A stretch of DNA of 64,000 nucleotides from Desulfobulbaceae bacterium BRH_c16a (lineage in GTDB: Bacteria > Desulfobacterota > Desulfobulbia > Desulfobulbales > Desulfocapsaceae): positions 62,001 through 126,000 of the forward strand of contig LADS01000008.1 of NCBI GenBank assembly GCA_000961725.1, written 5' to 3'. The notes under the pieces were generated by a model, which saw only the letters and a program-made list of their open reading frames with translations, had not been told where the DNA came from and did no database searches. A program made the position numbers and the translations under genes. Below are positions 20,604 through 28,353 of the stretch, one piece after another; positions within the stretch are counted from its first letter, which is position 1; every line of letters begins with the position of its first letter.

Positions 20604-20639
20604 GGTATTAGCTGAGACGAAATCCGTCCAGCTAATACC
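20604..20639. repeat. Strong hairpin between ATPase and nuclease cassette
   Basis: An 11-bp perfect inverted repeat (GGTATTAGCTG / CAGCTAATACC) continues inward, past a single unpaired A, into GACG/CGTC. Right after it comes GTTTAGT (20642-20648), which matches an integron core. A matching left core is not evident, so it may be a degenerate attC of the ATPase cassette or an unrelated terminator-like hairpin. Confidence 0.5.
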
Positions 20640-20669
20640 TTGTTTAGTGAAAGGAAGAATAAATCACCA

Positions 20670-21533
20670 ATGAATACGATGGTAAGACTTTCAATTGAAG
20701 CTATTAGCAAATATTTGAAAGATTCAAATAAATTGTTTTATGAGGATATTTATGGACAATCCTCATACGAAGATCCGCTAGAAGTCGCAAGATATTATAT
20801 TGATAAAGCATTTATTGAACTTCTGGTTTTAATGGATTTTCTTAAGCTTGAAAACACTTACTCAGAGTTCAAGGAATTATATAACAAGGCCAAGAGTGTC
20901 AAAGAAGGTTTGACTTATTCAGAGATGGGAACTGATGAACCCTACCTTGTTTGGCCTGGGGAAATTAGAAAATATTTAATCGCAGTTGCTAACATTACAA
21001 ATACTGAAATTGAAAATTTTCAAATATCCCAAGATCTGATTGAAATAATTAGGCATTCAATATACTCAATTTTAGATAACAATTTATTCGAATGCCCACC
21101 TGCAAACGAGCTTGAATTTCAAACCAGAATAGAGTCCATTTTAAAATGTGTATATCCAGACATGCTGCATGAGCCTACAATTTCTAAACAAATAAAAAGT
21201 TTTAGACCAGATACTGGAATACCTTCGCTAAAGACTCTAATAGAATATAAATATATTTCAAATGTAAATGATAGCAAAGTGGTAGCTGACCAAATATTAG
21301 CTGATACTCGAGGATATAGTTCAAATGATTGGAATAAATTTCTGTTCGTTATTTATGAAACTAAACGAATCAAACATGAAAAAGATTGGCGGCAATTGCT
21401 TAGGAATTGTGATACAGCTAGAAATATAGATATAGTTGTTTTATCTGGTGAACCTAAAACATCTAAAAAAGCAAAGTTAAAATCACTTAACAAAACGTTT
21501 CAGCGGAAGCCGAAACAGCCCGGCTCCCGCTGA
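20670..21533 (+). CDS. Cassette-borne PD-(D/E)XK nuclease-like protein
   Basis: A protein of 287 residues from the ATG at 20670; an upstream TTG at 20640 is a weaker choice. The C-terminal third shows a nuclease core: RPDTGIPSLKTLIEYKYI has the spaced Asp and the E-x-K of the PD-(D/E)XK fold, preceded by EFQTRIESILKCVYP. The N-terminal two thirds is helical and unrecognised. The last codons lie inside the attC site (21485-21547), as is usual for integron cassettes. AT-rich composition contrasts with the ATPase gene upstream. It probably cleaves nucleic acid in a defence role; target unknown. Confidence 0.65.
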   Translation: MNTMVRLSIEAISKYLKDSNKLFYEDIYGQSSYEDPLEVARYYIDKAFIELLVLMDFLKLENTYSEFKELYNKAKSVKEGLTYSEMGTDEPYLVWPGEIRKYLIAVANITNTEIENFQISQDLIEIIRHSIYSILDNNLFECPPANELEFQTRIESILKCVYPDMLHEPTISKQIKSFRPDTGIPSLKTLIEYKYISNVNDSKVVADQILADTRGYSSNDWNKFLFVIYETKRIKHEKDWRQLLRNCDTARNIDIVVLSGEPKTSKKAKLKSLNKTFQRKPKQPGSR

Positions 21534-21547
21534 ACTCCACGTTATAA
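21485..21547 (+). other. attC recombination site 1
   Basis: 63 bp from ACTTAAC (left core) to GTTATAA (right core). The inner arms CAGCGG/CCGCTG and GCCG/CGGC fold into the imperfect hairpin expected of attC, and CCGCTGAACTCCACGTTA at the right end closely follows the usual attC layout. The right core deviates from GTTRRRY by one or two bases. Confidence 0.8.
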
Positions 21548-21569
21548 AACACTTTTAAGATAGCCTCCT

Positions 21570-22223
21570 ATGTCACCAGAGCTAAAATATCACTCAATAG
21601 TTGTAAGCATCACTACCGCGTTAGTGTTTGCATTCTGGCTATTCTTAAATGACCTCATCTTAAAGTACCCTCTTTTATCGGCCCCAGTAGCAGGTGTCAT
21701 TGCCCTTGGCACTTATAAATTCACCGCTTTATTACTTTTAAGCATGTTTCGCCATTTCGTTTTTATAAAGAGGTTTATTTTGGGGCCTTATCATTTGGAA
21801 GGCTCTTGGGCTGGTTTTTATATTGGGAAAAATGGAGATCCTAGATATTTTATTGAAACATTTGAACAAAGCTTCACTAGCTTAGTAATTAGAGGTAAAG
21901 CATTTAAAGAAAATGGTGAATTCCATGGTGGTTGGGTTACTGACAATGCCAACATAGATGTTAACCTTGGCAGGCTTACCTATTACTTTAAATCAGACCC
22001 ACTTTCTTATAGTTCCATCAATCACGGTATTGCCTGTTTTGACCTTGATCGACCAGCCCCCCATAAACCTGCACAAAGAATTGTTGGCTTTTCCTCTGAG
22101 CTGATTGACGGAATAAAATTAAGAGCTATAGAGGAAAAAATAAGTGAAAACACCTTAATGGACATTGAACATTCTTTAGAAAAAGCAAAAGAAATTTATA
22201 TTAAAAACAAGAATTGCATATAA
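21570..22223 (+). CDS. Cassette-borne Cap15-like membrane protein
   Basis: A 217-residue protein with two N-terminal membrane helices (about 9-27 and 36-62) followed by a beta-rich domain beginning LEGSWAGFYIG (near 77). The plan of two helices plus an eight-strand barrel with a GxWxGxY start resembles the CBASS effector Cap15, which disrupts the inner membrane after binding a cyclic nucleotide. No CD-NTase gene is present in the window, so signal and partner are unknown. It is a single-gene cassette bounded by attC 1 and attC 2. The family call is from visible pattern only. Confidence 0.5.
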   Translation: MSPELKYHSIVVSITTALVFAFWLFLNDLILKYPLLSAPVAGVIALGTYKFTALLLLSMFRHFVFIKRFILGPYHLEGSWAGFYIGKNGDPRYFIETFEQSFTSLVIRGKAFKENGEFHGGWVTDNANIDVNLGRLTYYFKSDPLSYSSINHGIACFDLDRPAPHKPAQRIVGFSSELIDGIKLRAIEEKISENTLMDIEHSLEKAKEIYIKNKNCI

Positions 22224-22233
22224 TTGACAAAAA

Positions 22234-22293
22234 ACCAAACCGGCTTCACTTGAACCCAGCAACAGCGCCGCTCCGGGGAGCCAGATGTTAGAT
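22234..22293 (+). other. attC recombination site 2
   Basis: 60 bp from ACCAAAC to GTTAGAT. Arms CCGGCTTC / GGAGCC pair with one extrahelical base, and the right core fits GTTRRRY exactly. It closes the Cap15-like cassette. Confidence 0.75.
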
Positions 22294-22313
22294 TTTAAAT
22301 TAATGGAACGATT

Positions 22314-22895
22314 ATGAAACCAAAACCCCAAAAGCAAGGTGTCCAAGATGGTGCATGTGGTTTTTATGCAATAGGAAATGCAATTTCAATATTGATTCCA
22401 AAGGTACCTGTGGATGAAATCTTTAAAATCATTTTCAAGTATTATCTTGAAAACGAAAATGGAGAGCATTTTATTGAAGGGATGTACCGCAATAAACTAA
22501 ATTCGATACTCACACATACAGTTGAAACTTTGAATGAAAAAGGTCACGGTATCGGAGTATATAGGCCATTTTGGAATAATACAGCCAACTCTCTTGGAGA
22601 TTTCAAGGAGAATATCTTCGAACATTTTAAAGAGAACTGTATTGCAACTGCAATAATAGGGTACGAATACTGCAAAATTGATCCTGAATCTGATTATTAC
22701 TCACATTGGACTACTATAAATAGAACGACAACAAAGTCTTTTTATACCTTCGATTCAGATCAGGAGCGTAAATTTATCCCTCTTTCAAAATGTCGAATTT
22801 GGGATGACAAAAAAAGGCATAAATCACGACCATACAAAATTGATACGACTGCAACATTCTTTCTTTCAAAGAAAAAAATTAAACAAATTGTTTAA
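22314..22895 (+). CDS. Cassette-borne papain-like cysteine protease-type protein
   Basis: A 193-residue protein with a clear thiol-protease start: KQGVQDGACGFYAIGNAI (about residues 6-23) supplies the oxyanion Gln and nucleophile Cys. SHWTTINR (near 133) supplies the His, and TFDSDQ (near 144) an acidic partner. There is no signal peptide, so it acts in the cytoplasm. It could be a toxin, a defence effector or a processing enzyme; no substrate protein is evident. It occupies one cassette between attC 2 and attC 3. Confidence 0.65.
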   Translation: MKPKPQKQGVQDGACGFYAIGNAISILIPKVPVDEIFKIIFKYYLENENGEHFIEGMYRNKLNSILTHTVETLNEKGHGIGVYRPFWNNTANSLGDFKENIFEHFKENCIATAIIGYEYCKIDPESDYYSHWTTINRTTTKSFYTFDSDQERKFIPLSKCRIWDDKKRHKSRPYKIDTTATFFLSKKKIKQIV

Positions 22896-22950
22896 CAAGT
22901 CATTCCAGCGGACCCGCAAAAGCGCGTGTTCGCTGAATTCTACGTTAACC
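22890..22950 (+). other. attC recombination site 3
   Basis: 61 bp from GTTTAAC (exact RYYYAAC) to GTTAACC. Arms CCAGCGGAC / GTTCGCTGAA pair with extrahelical bases, giving the canonical attC look. It overlaps the last codons of the protease-like gene. Confidence 0.85.
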
Positions 22951-23040
22951 TAAAAGAACAGACTAAAGAGTATGGGTTCCCTTTCGTGGTCATCAGTAAA
23001 ATGTGACTAAAGCAATTAACAATCTGATGAGGGAGATTTT

Positions 23041-23325
23041 ATGAAACCTGTTGATCGCAGCATATCTGTTGCATGGAAAAATGAACCTGAGAGTTTTAAA
23101 GTAGATATTTACAAATCAATAGAATCAAAAAGAAATTACTATTGTTTACTTCAAGGGAAAGAGACTTCAATATTACCAGAAAAGGTGGAAGAAACACCTT
23201 GGAAGACTATAGAATTAAAGCCAGAACAAAAACTGATAGGTGCATCTCAAAAGGTTATAATCAATGACATTAAAGCTAAAGGTTATTCTTTGGTATCAGC
23301 AGAAATTCGATTTGAAGTTAAATGA
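23041..23325 (+). CDS. Cassette hypothetical protein, 94 aa
   Basis: A small soluble, beta-rich-looking protein (IELKPEQKLIGASQKVII) without recognised family. A GAGGGAG ribosome site precedes the ATG. It shares its cassette with the following small gene: no attC can be seen in the 57 bp between them. Composition is AT-rich like the neighbouring cassettes. Confidence 0.6.
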   Translation: MKPVDRSISVAWKNEPESFKVDIYKSIESKRNYYCLLQGKETSILPEKVEETPWKTIELKPEQKLIGASQKVIINDIKAKGYSLVSAEIRFEVK

Positions 23326-23382
23326 TCTTTACAAGGGCTAGGTTCTTAGAATTAGCCAACGAGCGAACCGAAGAAAGGATAA

Positions 23383-23721
23383 ATGATGGAAATTGACAAA
23401 ACAATAGAATCCCTCAACAGAATAGATAAGAACATTCAAAGTCAAAATGAATTCGTTCTCGGCCTTCAGAAACAATTAACTGATTTAACCTTGGAGCATA
23501 AAAGTCTGGAAATCGTTTTCTCAATACTTTTGGTTTCTATTTCTGAGTCTTCCCCTGAACTCGGAATAGAGTTGAAAAATCACGCAGAAAGCGCCTTAAA
23601 ATCTCTCCCAAAAGATGGGGCGTTGATACCTTATCTAGAAAAGATGCTAAAGATTGCATGTGGGCAATACGATAAGAAGCCTCCGCACCTATGGCTTTTG
23701 CCACCTCGTTCATCATCTTAA
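23383..23721 (+). CDS. Cassette hypothetical coiled-coil protein, 112 aa
   Basis: The first 45 residues (MMEIDKTIESLNRIDKNIQS and on) have a heptad pattern consistent with coiled coil; the rest is helical. No family recognised. It is the second gene of the two-gene cassette ending at attC 4, so the pair might form a toxin-antitoxin or partner unit, though nothing in the sequences proves this. Confidence 0.55.
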   Translation: MMEIDKTIESLNRIDKNIQSQNEFVLGLQKQLTDLTLEHKSLEIVFSILLVSISESSPELGIELKNHAESALKSLPKDGALIPYLEKMLKIACGQYDKKPPHLWLLPPRSSS

Positions 23722-23745
23722 TCACATGAATGTCCTAATAATTTT

Positions 23746-23794
23746 TCCCAACCAAATGTTTCACCAGACAAGCTGGTTAACTTCGGCGTTATGC
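23746..23794 (+). other. attC recombination site 4 (short)
   Basis: 49 bp from TCCCAAC to GTTATGC with arms CACCAG/CTGGTTAA and the typical right-end spacing CTTCGGCGTTATGC. It is shorter than most attC sites, so part of the left half may have been lost. Confidence 0.65.
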
Positions 23795-23820
23795 CGACAT
23801 GTTTGAGGAGGAGGGATTCT

Positions 23821-24888
23821 GTGGTTAGGACTGTGGCGTTTGATGAATCCGGTAATACAGGGGCCGATCTGATTAATCGAGATCAGCCAACATTTGCGTT
23901 AGCCACATGCGACTTCACTAAGGAAGAGGCGGAAGCCATCTTGGCTCCTGTCATTGGGGGACAAATCGTTGAGCCCAAGTTCAAAGTGTTGAAGCGATCA
24001 AGATCGGGGAGAGCGGGGATCGTCAAGGTGTTGGTGGATGAACGTCTTACCCCGGGGCGTGCAAAGGCGTTTGTATTCCACAAGAAGTATCTCGCGTTGA
24101 CTAAGGTCGTGGACTTGCTGGTCGAAAACCTAGCGCATCGTGATGGGGTCGACCTTTACAGAGATGGCGCGAATATCGCCATTTCCAACTTGCACTACTT
24201 CTGTGGCCCCGCATTCTGTGGCGACGGCCTTTTCGAAGAGATGCTTTCCGCATTTGTTGATGTCTTTCGTAAGCGCACAGCAGTTGAGATTAAGACCTTC
24301 TATGAGCGTGCATGGAGCGTCTATGAGGCGTGCTCGGATACGCAATACAAGGTTATGCTCGGTCCAATCATTGCGAGCGCCGAGATTATTGACGAGGTGC
24401 TTGCGAATAATGGCGTAACTGCACTCGACCCGGCAATTCCCGCCTTTGTGTCGCACGGAAGTATATGGGGGGAGCAGTACAACGATAGGTTCAAGATCCT
24501 GCACGATAAATCCAAGCCAATTGCACACGAGAAGGAGTCTTTAGAGCTTCTCATGGGGCCAGGGCCATTCCGGAAGATCGGATACGATCGGAGAGTTTTT
24601 GAATTTCCGCTGAGGGCCGAGTTGCTCGAGTTTGGAGATTCTGCAGCCGATCGACGTTTGCAGGTGGCAGACATCCTTGCAGGCGGCTGCAACCACTGGG
24701 CACGCGGAATGGCAGACGAGGAGTATCGGGACGAGTTGTGGAACGAACTCAATGAGCTAAACGTAGCGAAGTGGCTGATTGGATTGGTATGGCCGAGCCC
24801 TGATGTCACGCCAGAGGACCTCGACACGGCGGGAGGTGGGGGCCAGAACGCGGTGGATGCGGTGGCCGAACACCTCAGCAAGGCATAA
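23821..24888 (+). CDS. DUF3800-family protein (cassette)
   Basis: A 355-residue protein of the DUF3800 family, recognised by the opening VAFDESGNTGADL and a late SAADRRLQVADILAGGCNHW block. These hold conserved acidic residues that suggest an RNase H-like metal site. I choose GTG at 23821 because GAGGAGGAGG lies just upstream; the longer frame from 23791 begins inside attC 4. Members are common in mobile and defence contexts, but the reaction is not established. Higher G+C than neighbours shows separate ancestry. The gene ends within attC 5. Confidence 0.75.
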   Translation: MVRTVAFDESGNTGADLINRDQPTFALATCDFTKEEAEAILAPVIGGQIVEPKFKVLKRSRSGRAGIVKVLVDERLTPGRAKAFVFHKKYLALTKVVDLLVENLAHRDGVDLYRDGANIAISNLHYFCGPAFCGDGLFEEMLSAFVDVFRKRTAVEIKTFYERAWSVYEACSDTQYKVMLGPIIASAEIIDEVLANNGVTALDPAIPAFVSHGSIWGEQYNDRFKILHDKSKPIAHEKESLELLMGPGPFRKIGYDRRVFEFPLRAELLEFGDSAADRRLQVADILAGGCNHWARGMADEEYRDELWNELNELNVAKWLIGLVWPSPDVTPEDLDTAGGGGQNAVDAVAEHLSKA

Positions 24889-24973
24889 CGAGGCGCTGCA
24901 CCCGACACCGGGTAAGCCGCGGTGCCTTGATCATACGTCTGACAGCCGGTGCGGGTGAGCTTAATCGTCATGG
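24883..24973 (+). other. attC recombination site 5 (long)
   Basis: 91 bp from GCATAAC to GTCATGG. Arms GCTgCACCCGaCACCGG and CCGGTGCGGGTGAGC pair perfectly except for two extrahelical bases, the hallmark of attC. The right core carries GTC instead of GTT, which might impair recombination. Confidence 0.8.
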
Positions 24974-25044
24974 AATAATACACCGTCTTTCACTCGAAAT
25001 TCAATTTGAAACAATTTTGAGCAACCCACTTGAGGATAAATAAG

Positions 25045-25986
25045 ATGGATTCACCAAAGGTTTTCATAAGTCATTCTTGGGATGATAAAGCTAGATTTGT
25101 GCTAGATTTTGGCAAAAAATTACGAGCTCGTGGCATTGATGCATGGATAGATGAATGGGAAATGATGCCTGGTGATAGTCTTGTAAAAAAAGTATTCTGC
25201 GAAGGTATCAAAAACGCCAATGCATTCTTGATAGTCCTATCACAGAACAGTGTTCAAAAAAAGTGGGTTAATGAAGAGCTAGATTTAGCAGTCGTAAAAA
25301 AATTAGAAGAAGGAACCAGAATTATTCCAATTATAATTGATGATTGCAAGATCCCTGAACCTCTAAAAAGTACCGTATGGGTTAAAATCAATGACTTACA
25401 GAATTATCATAATGAGCTAGAGAAAATTGTAATGGCTATTTTTGGTCAATCCGATAAACCACCATTAGGATCAAGTCCGAATTATCTTACAAATCCAACA
25501 GGAAAAATTAGTGGTTTGAATGAGATAGACTCAATTACCTTTAATGCTATCTTCGAAGAGGCGCTCAAGCAGAACAAGCAATATCAAATTCCACTCGATC
25601 AGGTGTTTCGTAATATCAAAGAATATGAAATTGAAAAAGAAATCTTTAATGAATCATTATCTATATTAACACATAAACATCTTATAAAAGCAGGCCCTAC
25701 CTCAGCAGATATAACTGATTATGGGGTCAGTGCATATATCAATGAAAAAGTGCCGGAATTTTATGAAATGGAAAAAACAATAATTTATGAGCTCATTAAC
25801 AAAGGTTTAGAATCTAAAGGTGGCCGAATAGATTTTGGAGGAATCAATCTATTGTACGAACATTATATCCTACAAAGATTAAATGATCAGAATTTGATTA
25901 GTTATAATAGAACCTTAGGCAATACAGCAATCATACAGTATATTTCTCCAGTACTTAAGCGTTATGCTTCTGAACAATATAATTAA
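25045..25986 (+). CDS. TIR-domain protein (cassette)
   Basis: A 313-residue protein with an N-terminal bacterial TIR domain (about residues 1-140). PKVFISHSWDDK is the first strand and box, GDSLVKKVF the second, and KKWVNEELD holds the W-x-x-E catalytic Glu, so NAD+ cleavage is plausible. The C-terminal 170 residues are helical and unrecognised, and may be the sensor or regulator. No partner is encoded in the same cassette. The start at 25045 is preceded by TTGAGG. Such TIR proteins usually work in anti-phage abortive defence; that role is inference here. Confidence 0.8.
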   Translation: MDSPKVFISHSWDDKARFVLDFGKKLRARGIDAWIDEWEMMPGDSLVKKVFCEGIKNANAFLIVLSQNSVQKKWVNEELDLAVVKKLEEGTRIIPIIIDDCKIPEPLKSTVWVKINDLQNYHNELEKIVMAIFGQSDKPPLGSSPNYLTNPTGKISGLNEIDSITFNAIFEEALKQNKQYQIPLDQVFRNIKEYEIEKEIFNESLSILTHKHLIKAGPTSADITDYGVSAYINEKVPEFYEMEKTIIYELINKGLESKGGRIDFGGINLLYEHYILQRLNDQNLISYNRTLGNTAIIQYISPVLKRYASEQYN

Positions 25987-25989
25987 CAA

Positions 25990-26060
25990 AACCAAAACCA
26001 GTCGTTAAAGTCGGACACGCTGAAGCTCGCAGCTCAAGTCAACGTTGACATTGCCCGCAG
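25990..26060 (+). other. Weak attC-like site after the TIR gene
   Basis: The stretch from ATTAAC near 25983 to AACGTTGACA near 26047 sits where an attC is expected and contains GCTG/CAGC arms plus the palindrome GTCAACGTTGAC. Core heptamers and outer arms fit poorly, so it is either a strongly diverged attC or coincidental. Confidence 0.3.
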
Positions 26061-26298
26061 CAACCTATCGTTTTCATAAAACCAGTAAAACTGAAGACTA
26101 CTGCAAATCGAACTACAGGAGTCTATATATCTCCTATCTATTTTGACAGGATGATTTTGGAAAGATAGTCAGGAATAAGGTCAAATCGTTGGACCAGTCT
26201 GTCCATTCTTATTGGCAGTGAAAATCTCTATCTGGTATTACCCGCTACTGCCGTGCTATCTTGCACCTTGCTTCACAGCTTTGAAAATATATGAATTT

Positions 26299-26445
26299 AT
26301 GATAATGATCACTCTTCAAAAGAGTGTAATATATGCCTTGATAATAGGCGTTATGTTATTAAACTTATCATGTCAAATTGATCTGATAATCAATGTGCAA
26401 ACCCATCATTATAAGAGCAATTACGCCGGTCACCCCGGCAAGTAA
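26299..26445 (+). CDS. Possible small lipoprotein, 48 aa
   Basis: A short frame starting MIMITLQKS with a hydrophobic stretch ending LLNLSC, a lipobox-like sequence, followed by a hydrophilic tail. No good ribosome site is visible and an alternative ATG lies 6 bp downstream. It falls in the same cassette interval as the IS-interrupted basic peptide. It could be chance. Confidence 0.3.
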   Translation: MIMITLQKSVIYALIIGVMLLNLSCQIDLIINVQTHHYKSNYAGHPGK

Positions 26446-26519
26446 GTGCTACTGGCTACCATAGCATTTATACTTAAAATTAGGTAGCATGACAAAAGGA
26501 GAAAACTATGGGACTAAAC

Positions 26520-27080
26520 AACCACCGACTAGAAGTCGGTGGGTTTGAGGTCGCGGACTGAAAGTCCAGCAACACCGGCGTTAGCCGGTTGACTTATTCG
26601 ATGTCAAAAAGATCATTGGGGTCCTTCTCAAAATGATGGGCAAGATATTCCTGAATCATCTCTTTGGTGAGTTCACCCGAAGTAACACAAAAATACCCTC
26701 TAGCCCAAAAATGTCGCCCCCAGTACCTCTTTTTGATAACCGGAAATTCTTCAAAAATCTTTTGAGACACCCGGCCCTTGACTCTTCTCATGATATCCGA
26801 AGGAGAGATGTCTGGTGGTGCCGAAACCAGAATATGCACATGATCTTTGCTGACAACACCTCGCAATATCTGGATTTCAAATCGTTCGCAAGTTTGTCGA
26901 ACCAATTCTCGTACTCTCAGCGCAAGATCTCCTTGCAACACTTGGTAACGGTACTTGGTTACCCATACAAAATGGTACTCAATTTTATATTTAGTATGAC
27001 TGCCTTGTCGATAATCCATGCCTACGATTATAAGCCAACCGCTAGCAGAATGCTACCCGCCTGAAAGGCGGGGGTTTAAA
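26520..27080 (-). mobile_element. IS200-type insertion sequence
   Basis: A single-gene IS200/IS605 element without TnpB. It is bounded by subterminal hairpins rather than inverted repeats: ACCGACT/AGTCGGT at 26522-26540 plus ACCGGC/GCCGGT near 26574 at the tnpA 3' side, and CCCGCCT/AGGCGGG at about 27057-27073 at the 5' side. No target duplication is expected for this family and none is seen. Exact ends are inferred from restoring the interrupted cassette frame. Confidence 0.8.
26594..27019 (-). CDS. tnpA: IS200/IS605-family TnpA (Y1 HUH transposase)
   Basis: A 141-residue single-strand transposase. The HUH motif is HVHILV (near residue 60), the conserved HFVWVTKYRYQVL lies at 16-28, and the nucleophile Tyr is in MIQEYLAHHF (near 124). 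Length is normal, so the enzyme looks intact. It acts on the flanking hairpins. Confidence 0.95.
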   Translation of the reverse strand: MDYRQGSHTKYKIEYHFVWVTKYRYQVLQGDLALRVRELVRQTCERFEIQILRGVVSKDHVHILVSAPPDISPSDIMRRVKGRVSQKIFEEFPVIKKRYWGRHFWARGYFCVTSGELTKEMIQEYLAHHFEKDPNDLFDIE

Positions 27081-27236
27081 CCCTTTTCAGGAACAATTAA
27101 ACCTGGTCCAAAACCAATTGCTAAATCAACTGGGAAGCCAGACAAGCGTCGGCGGGATAATAAAGAAACTCCTGGGAATACGCCATCACTTAAACCTCAC
27201 AAACACAAGAAAGGTGATTAACAAAGGTTTATTTGC

Positions 27237-27303
27237 ACCTAACAATCATTCAGCCGGAACTTTAGCGCTGCGCGCAAAAGTTCCGGTTAAATTAACGTTA
27301 ATA
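27237..27303 (+). other. attC recombination site 6
   Basis: 67 bp from ACCTAAC (exact RYYYAAC) to GTTAATA. Arms CAGCCGGAACTTT / AAAGTTCCGGTTAA pair over more than ten bases with an extrahelical base, and a GCGC inner stem closes the loop. It is one of the clearest attC sites and marks the right end of the recognisable array. Confidence 0.9.
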
Positions 27304-27473
27304 TTGCCATCTCGAAGATCTTAATATTCCACCAACGGTTCACTATTCCTGTATCCAGGAAGTTGCGCCACCCTCCCCAAAACCTAACAATAAAAAAGCT
27401 ATTTCAGATTTAACCTTATCCATGAACACCTTTACTTCAGTCGTGAGAGGGCATGGCTGAGCTTCCTGACTCT

Positions 27474-28094
27474 TCAATAATGGGATCTTGAAAGCAGTTT
27501 TGCACCATCAGGACGTAGTTCCCCTTTCGGTGATACATGCCTATATAGAGTTTGCCTGGTTACTTCAAGTTCTTGACATAGAGAGCTCACTTTTGTTTCT
27601 TTATGTCCCATAGCCGCCATAGCCAGGCGTAGTTTTGCTGCAGTCATTTTGAATGGTCGACCACCATTCCTTCCTCGTGCGCGTGCTGAAGCAAGACCTG
27701 CCCGGGTACGTTCGGAAATCAGTTCCCGCTCAAATTCAGCCAATGCGGCGAAAATTCCGAAAACCAATTTGCCGGCAGCCGTAGTAGTATCGATGGCGGC
27801 ACCGTGCCCTGTCAGCACCTTAAGACCGATACCACGACCGGTTAAAGTGTGAACCGTAGTTACAAGATGGTGCAAATCACGACCAAGCCTGTCGAGTTTC
27901 CAAACGATCAGCGTATCTCCTTCTCGTAATGCCTTGAGGCACGCTGCAAGTCCAAGGCGGGCATCATTCTTGCCTGAAGCGTGGTCTTCGTAATGATACT
28001 CCGGATCGACTCCTGCAGCGATCAGCGCATCACGCTGCAAAGAAGTCGACTGTGATCCGTCCGATTTTGATACTCGCATGTAGCCAATAAGCAT
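27474..28094 (-). CDS. Serine recombinase (resolvase/invertase family)
   Basis: A 206-residue small serine recombinase. Residues MLIGYMRVSKSDGSQSTSLQ hold the nucleophile Ser. LDRLGRDLHHLVTTV and AEFERELISERTRAGL are family blocks, and the C-terminus has a helix-turn-helix (VSSLCQELEVTRQTLYRHV). I start at the ATG at 28094, which has AGGAG upstream, not at 28154. It resembles Tn3-type resolvases. No Tn3 transposase is present in the window, so it may be a leftover of a transposon or serve multimer resolution. Confidence 0.9.
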   Translation of the reverse strand: MLIGYMRVSKSDGSQSTSLQRDALIAAGVDPEYHYEDHASGKNDARLGLAACLKALREGDTLIVWKLDRLGRDLHHLVTTVHTLTGRGIGLKVLTGHGAAIDTTTAAGKLVFGIFAALAEFERELISERTRAGLASARARGRNGGRPFKMTAAKLRLAMAAMGHKETKVSSLCQELEVTRQTLYRHVSPKGELRPDGAKLLSRSHY

Positions 28095-28124
28095 GGTGGA
28101 ACTCCTGTCATTTATACGATCGAT

Positions 28125-28175
28125 TATGTGACAATCCGTTTTGTGAAGATCCACACCCTTTCACTTGTCACATAA
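28125..28175. promoter_or_regulatory. Candidate res/operator site of the serine recombinase
   Basis: A perfect 10-bp inverted repeat (TTATGTGACA / TGTCACATAA) with a 31-bp spacer, 31 bp upstream of the recombinase start. Small resolvases bind paired arms like this next to their own gene and repress themselves. The full three-subsite layout could not be confirmed. Confidence 0.45.
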
Positions 28176-28353
28176 CCAGTCATATATTCTATGTATCGTT
28201 TTCCCCTAAAATAAGGAATATATTACAGTATCCGGAAGGAGATATCCATGTTCACGAAACATACGGTCTATCTTTTCGATTTTCTCAGGTGGTTGGTTAT
28301 ATCCCAAAATGAATTTCCTTATCATTATTGCGGTAGCTAGATCATGTTGCGTT

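Larger units (their letters stand above)
26508..27221 (+). pseudogene. Small basic cassette gene interrupted by an IS200-type element
   Basis: The left piece is AAAGGAG ... ATG GGA CTA AAC (26508-26519). The right piece resumes near 27079 and reads KPFSGTIKPGPKPIAKSTGK, a basic continuation and a stop at 27219-27221. Removing the IS in between restores one frame of about 51 codons with a strong ribosome site, and the stop falls just before attC 6. This is how an integron cassette gene normally looks, so the interruption is probably real. Function unknown; the Lys/Arg-rich composition suggests nucleic-acid contact. Confidence 0.55.

Noticed and set aside
20604..20648. Hairpin plus GTTTAGT as a full attC after the ATPase gene
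   Set aside because: The right core and a strong hairpin exist, but no left core pairs with it, so it is kept only as a hairpin with possible attC ancestry.
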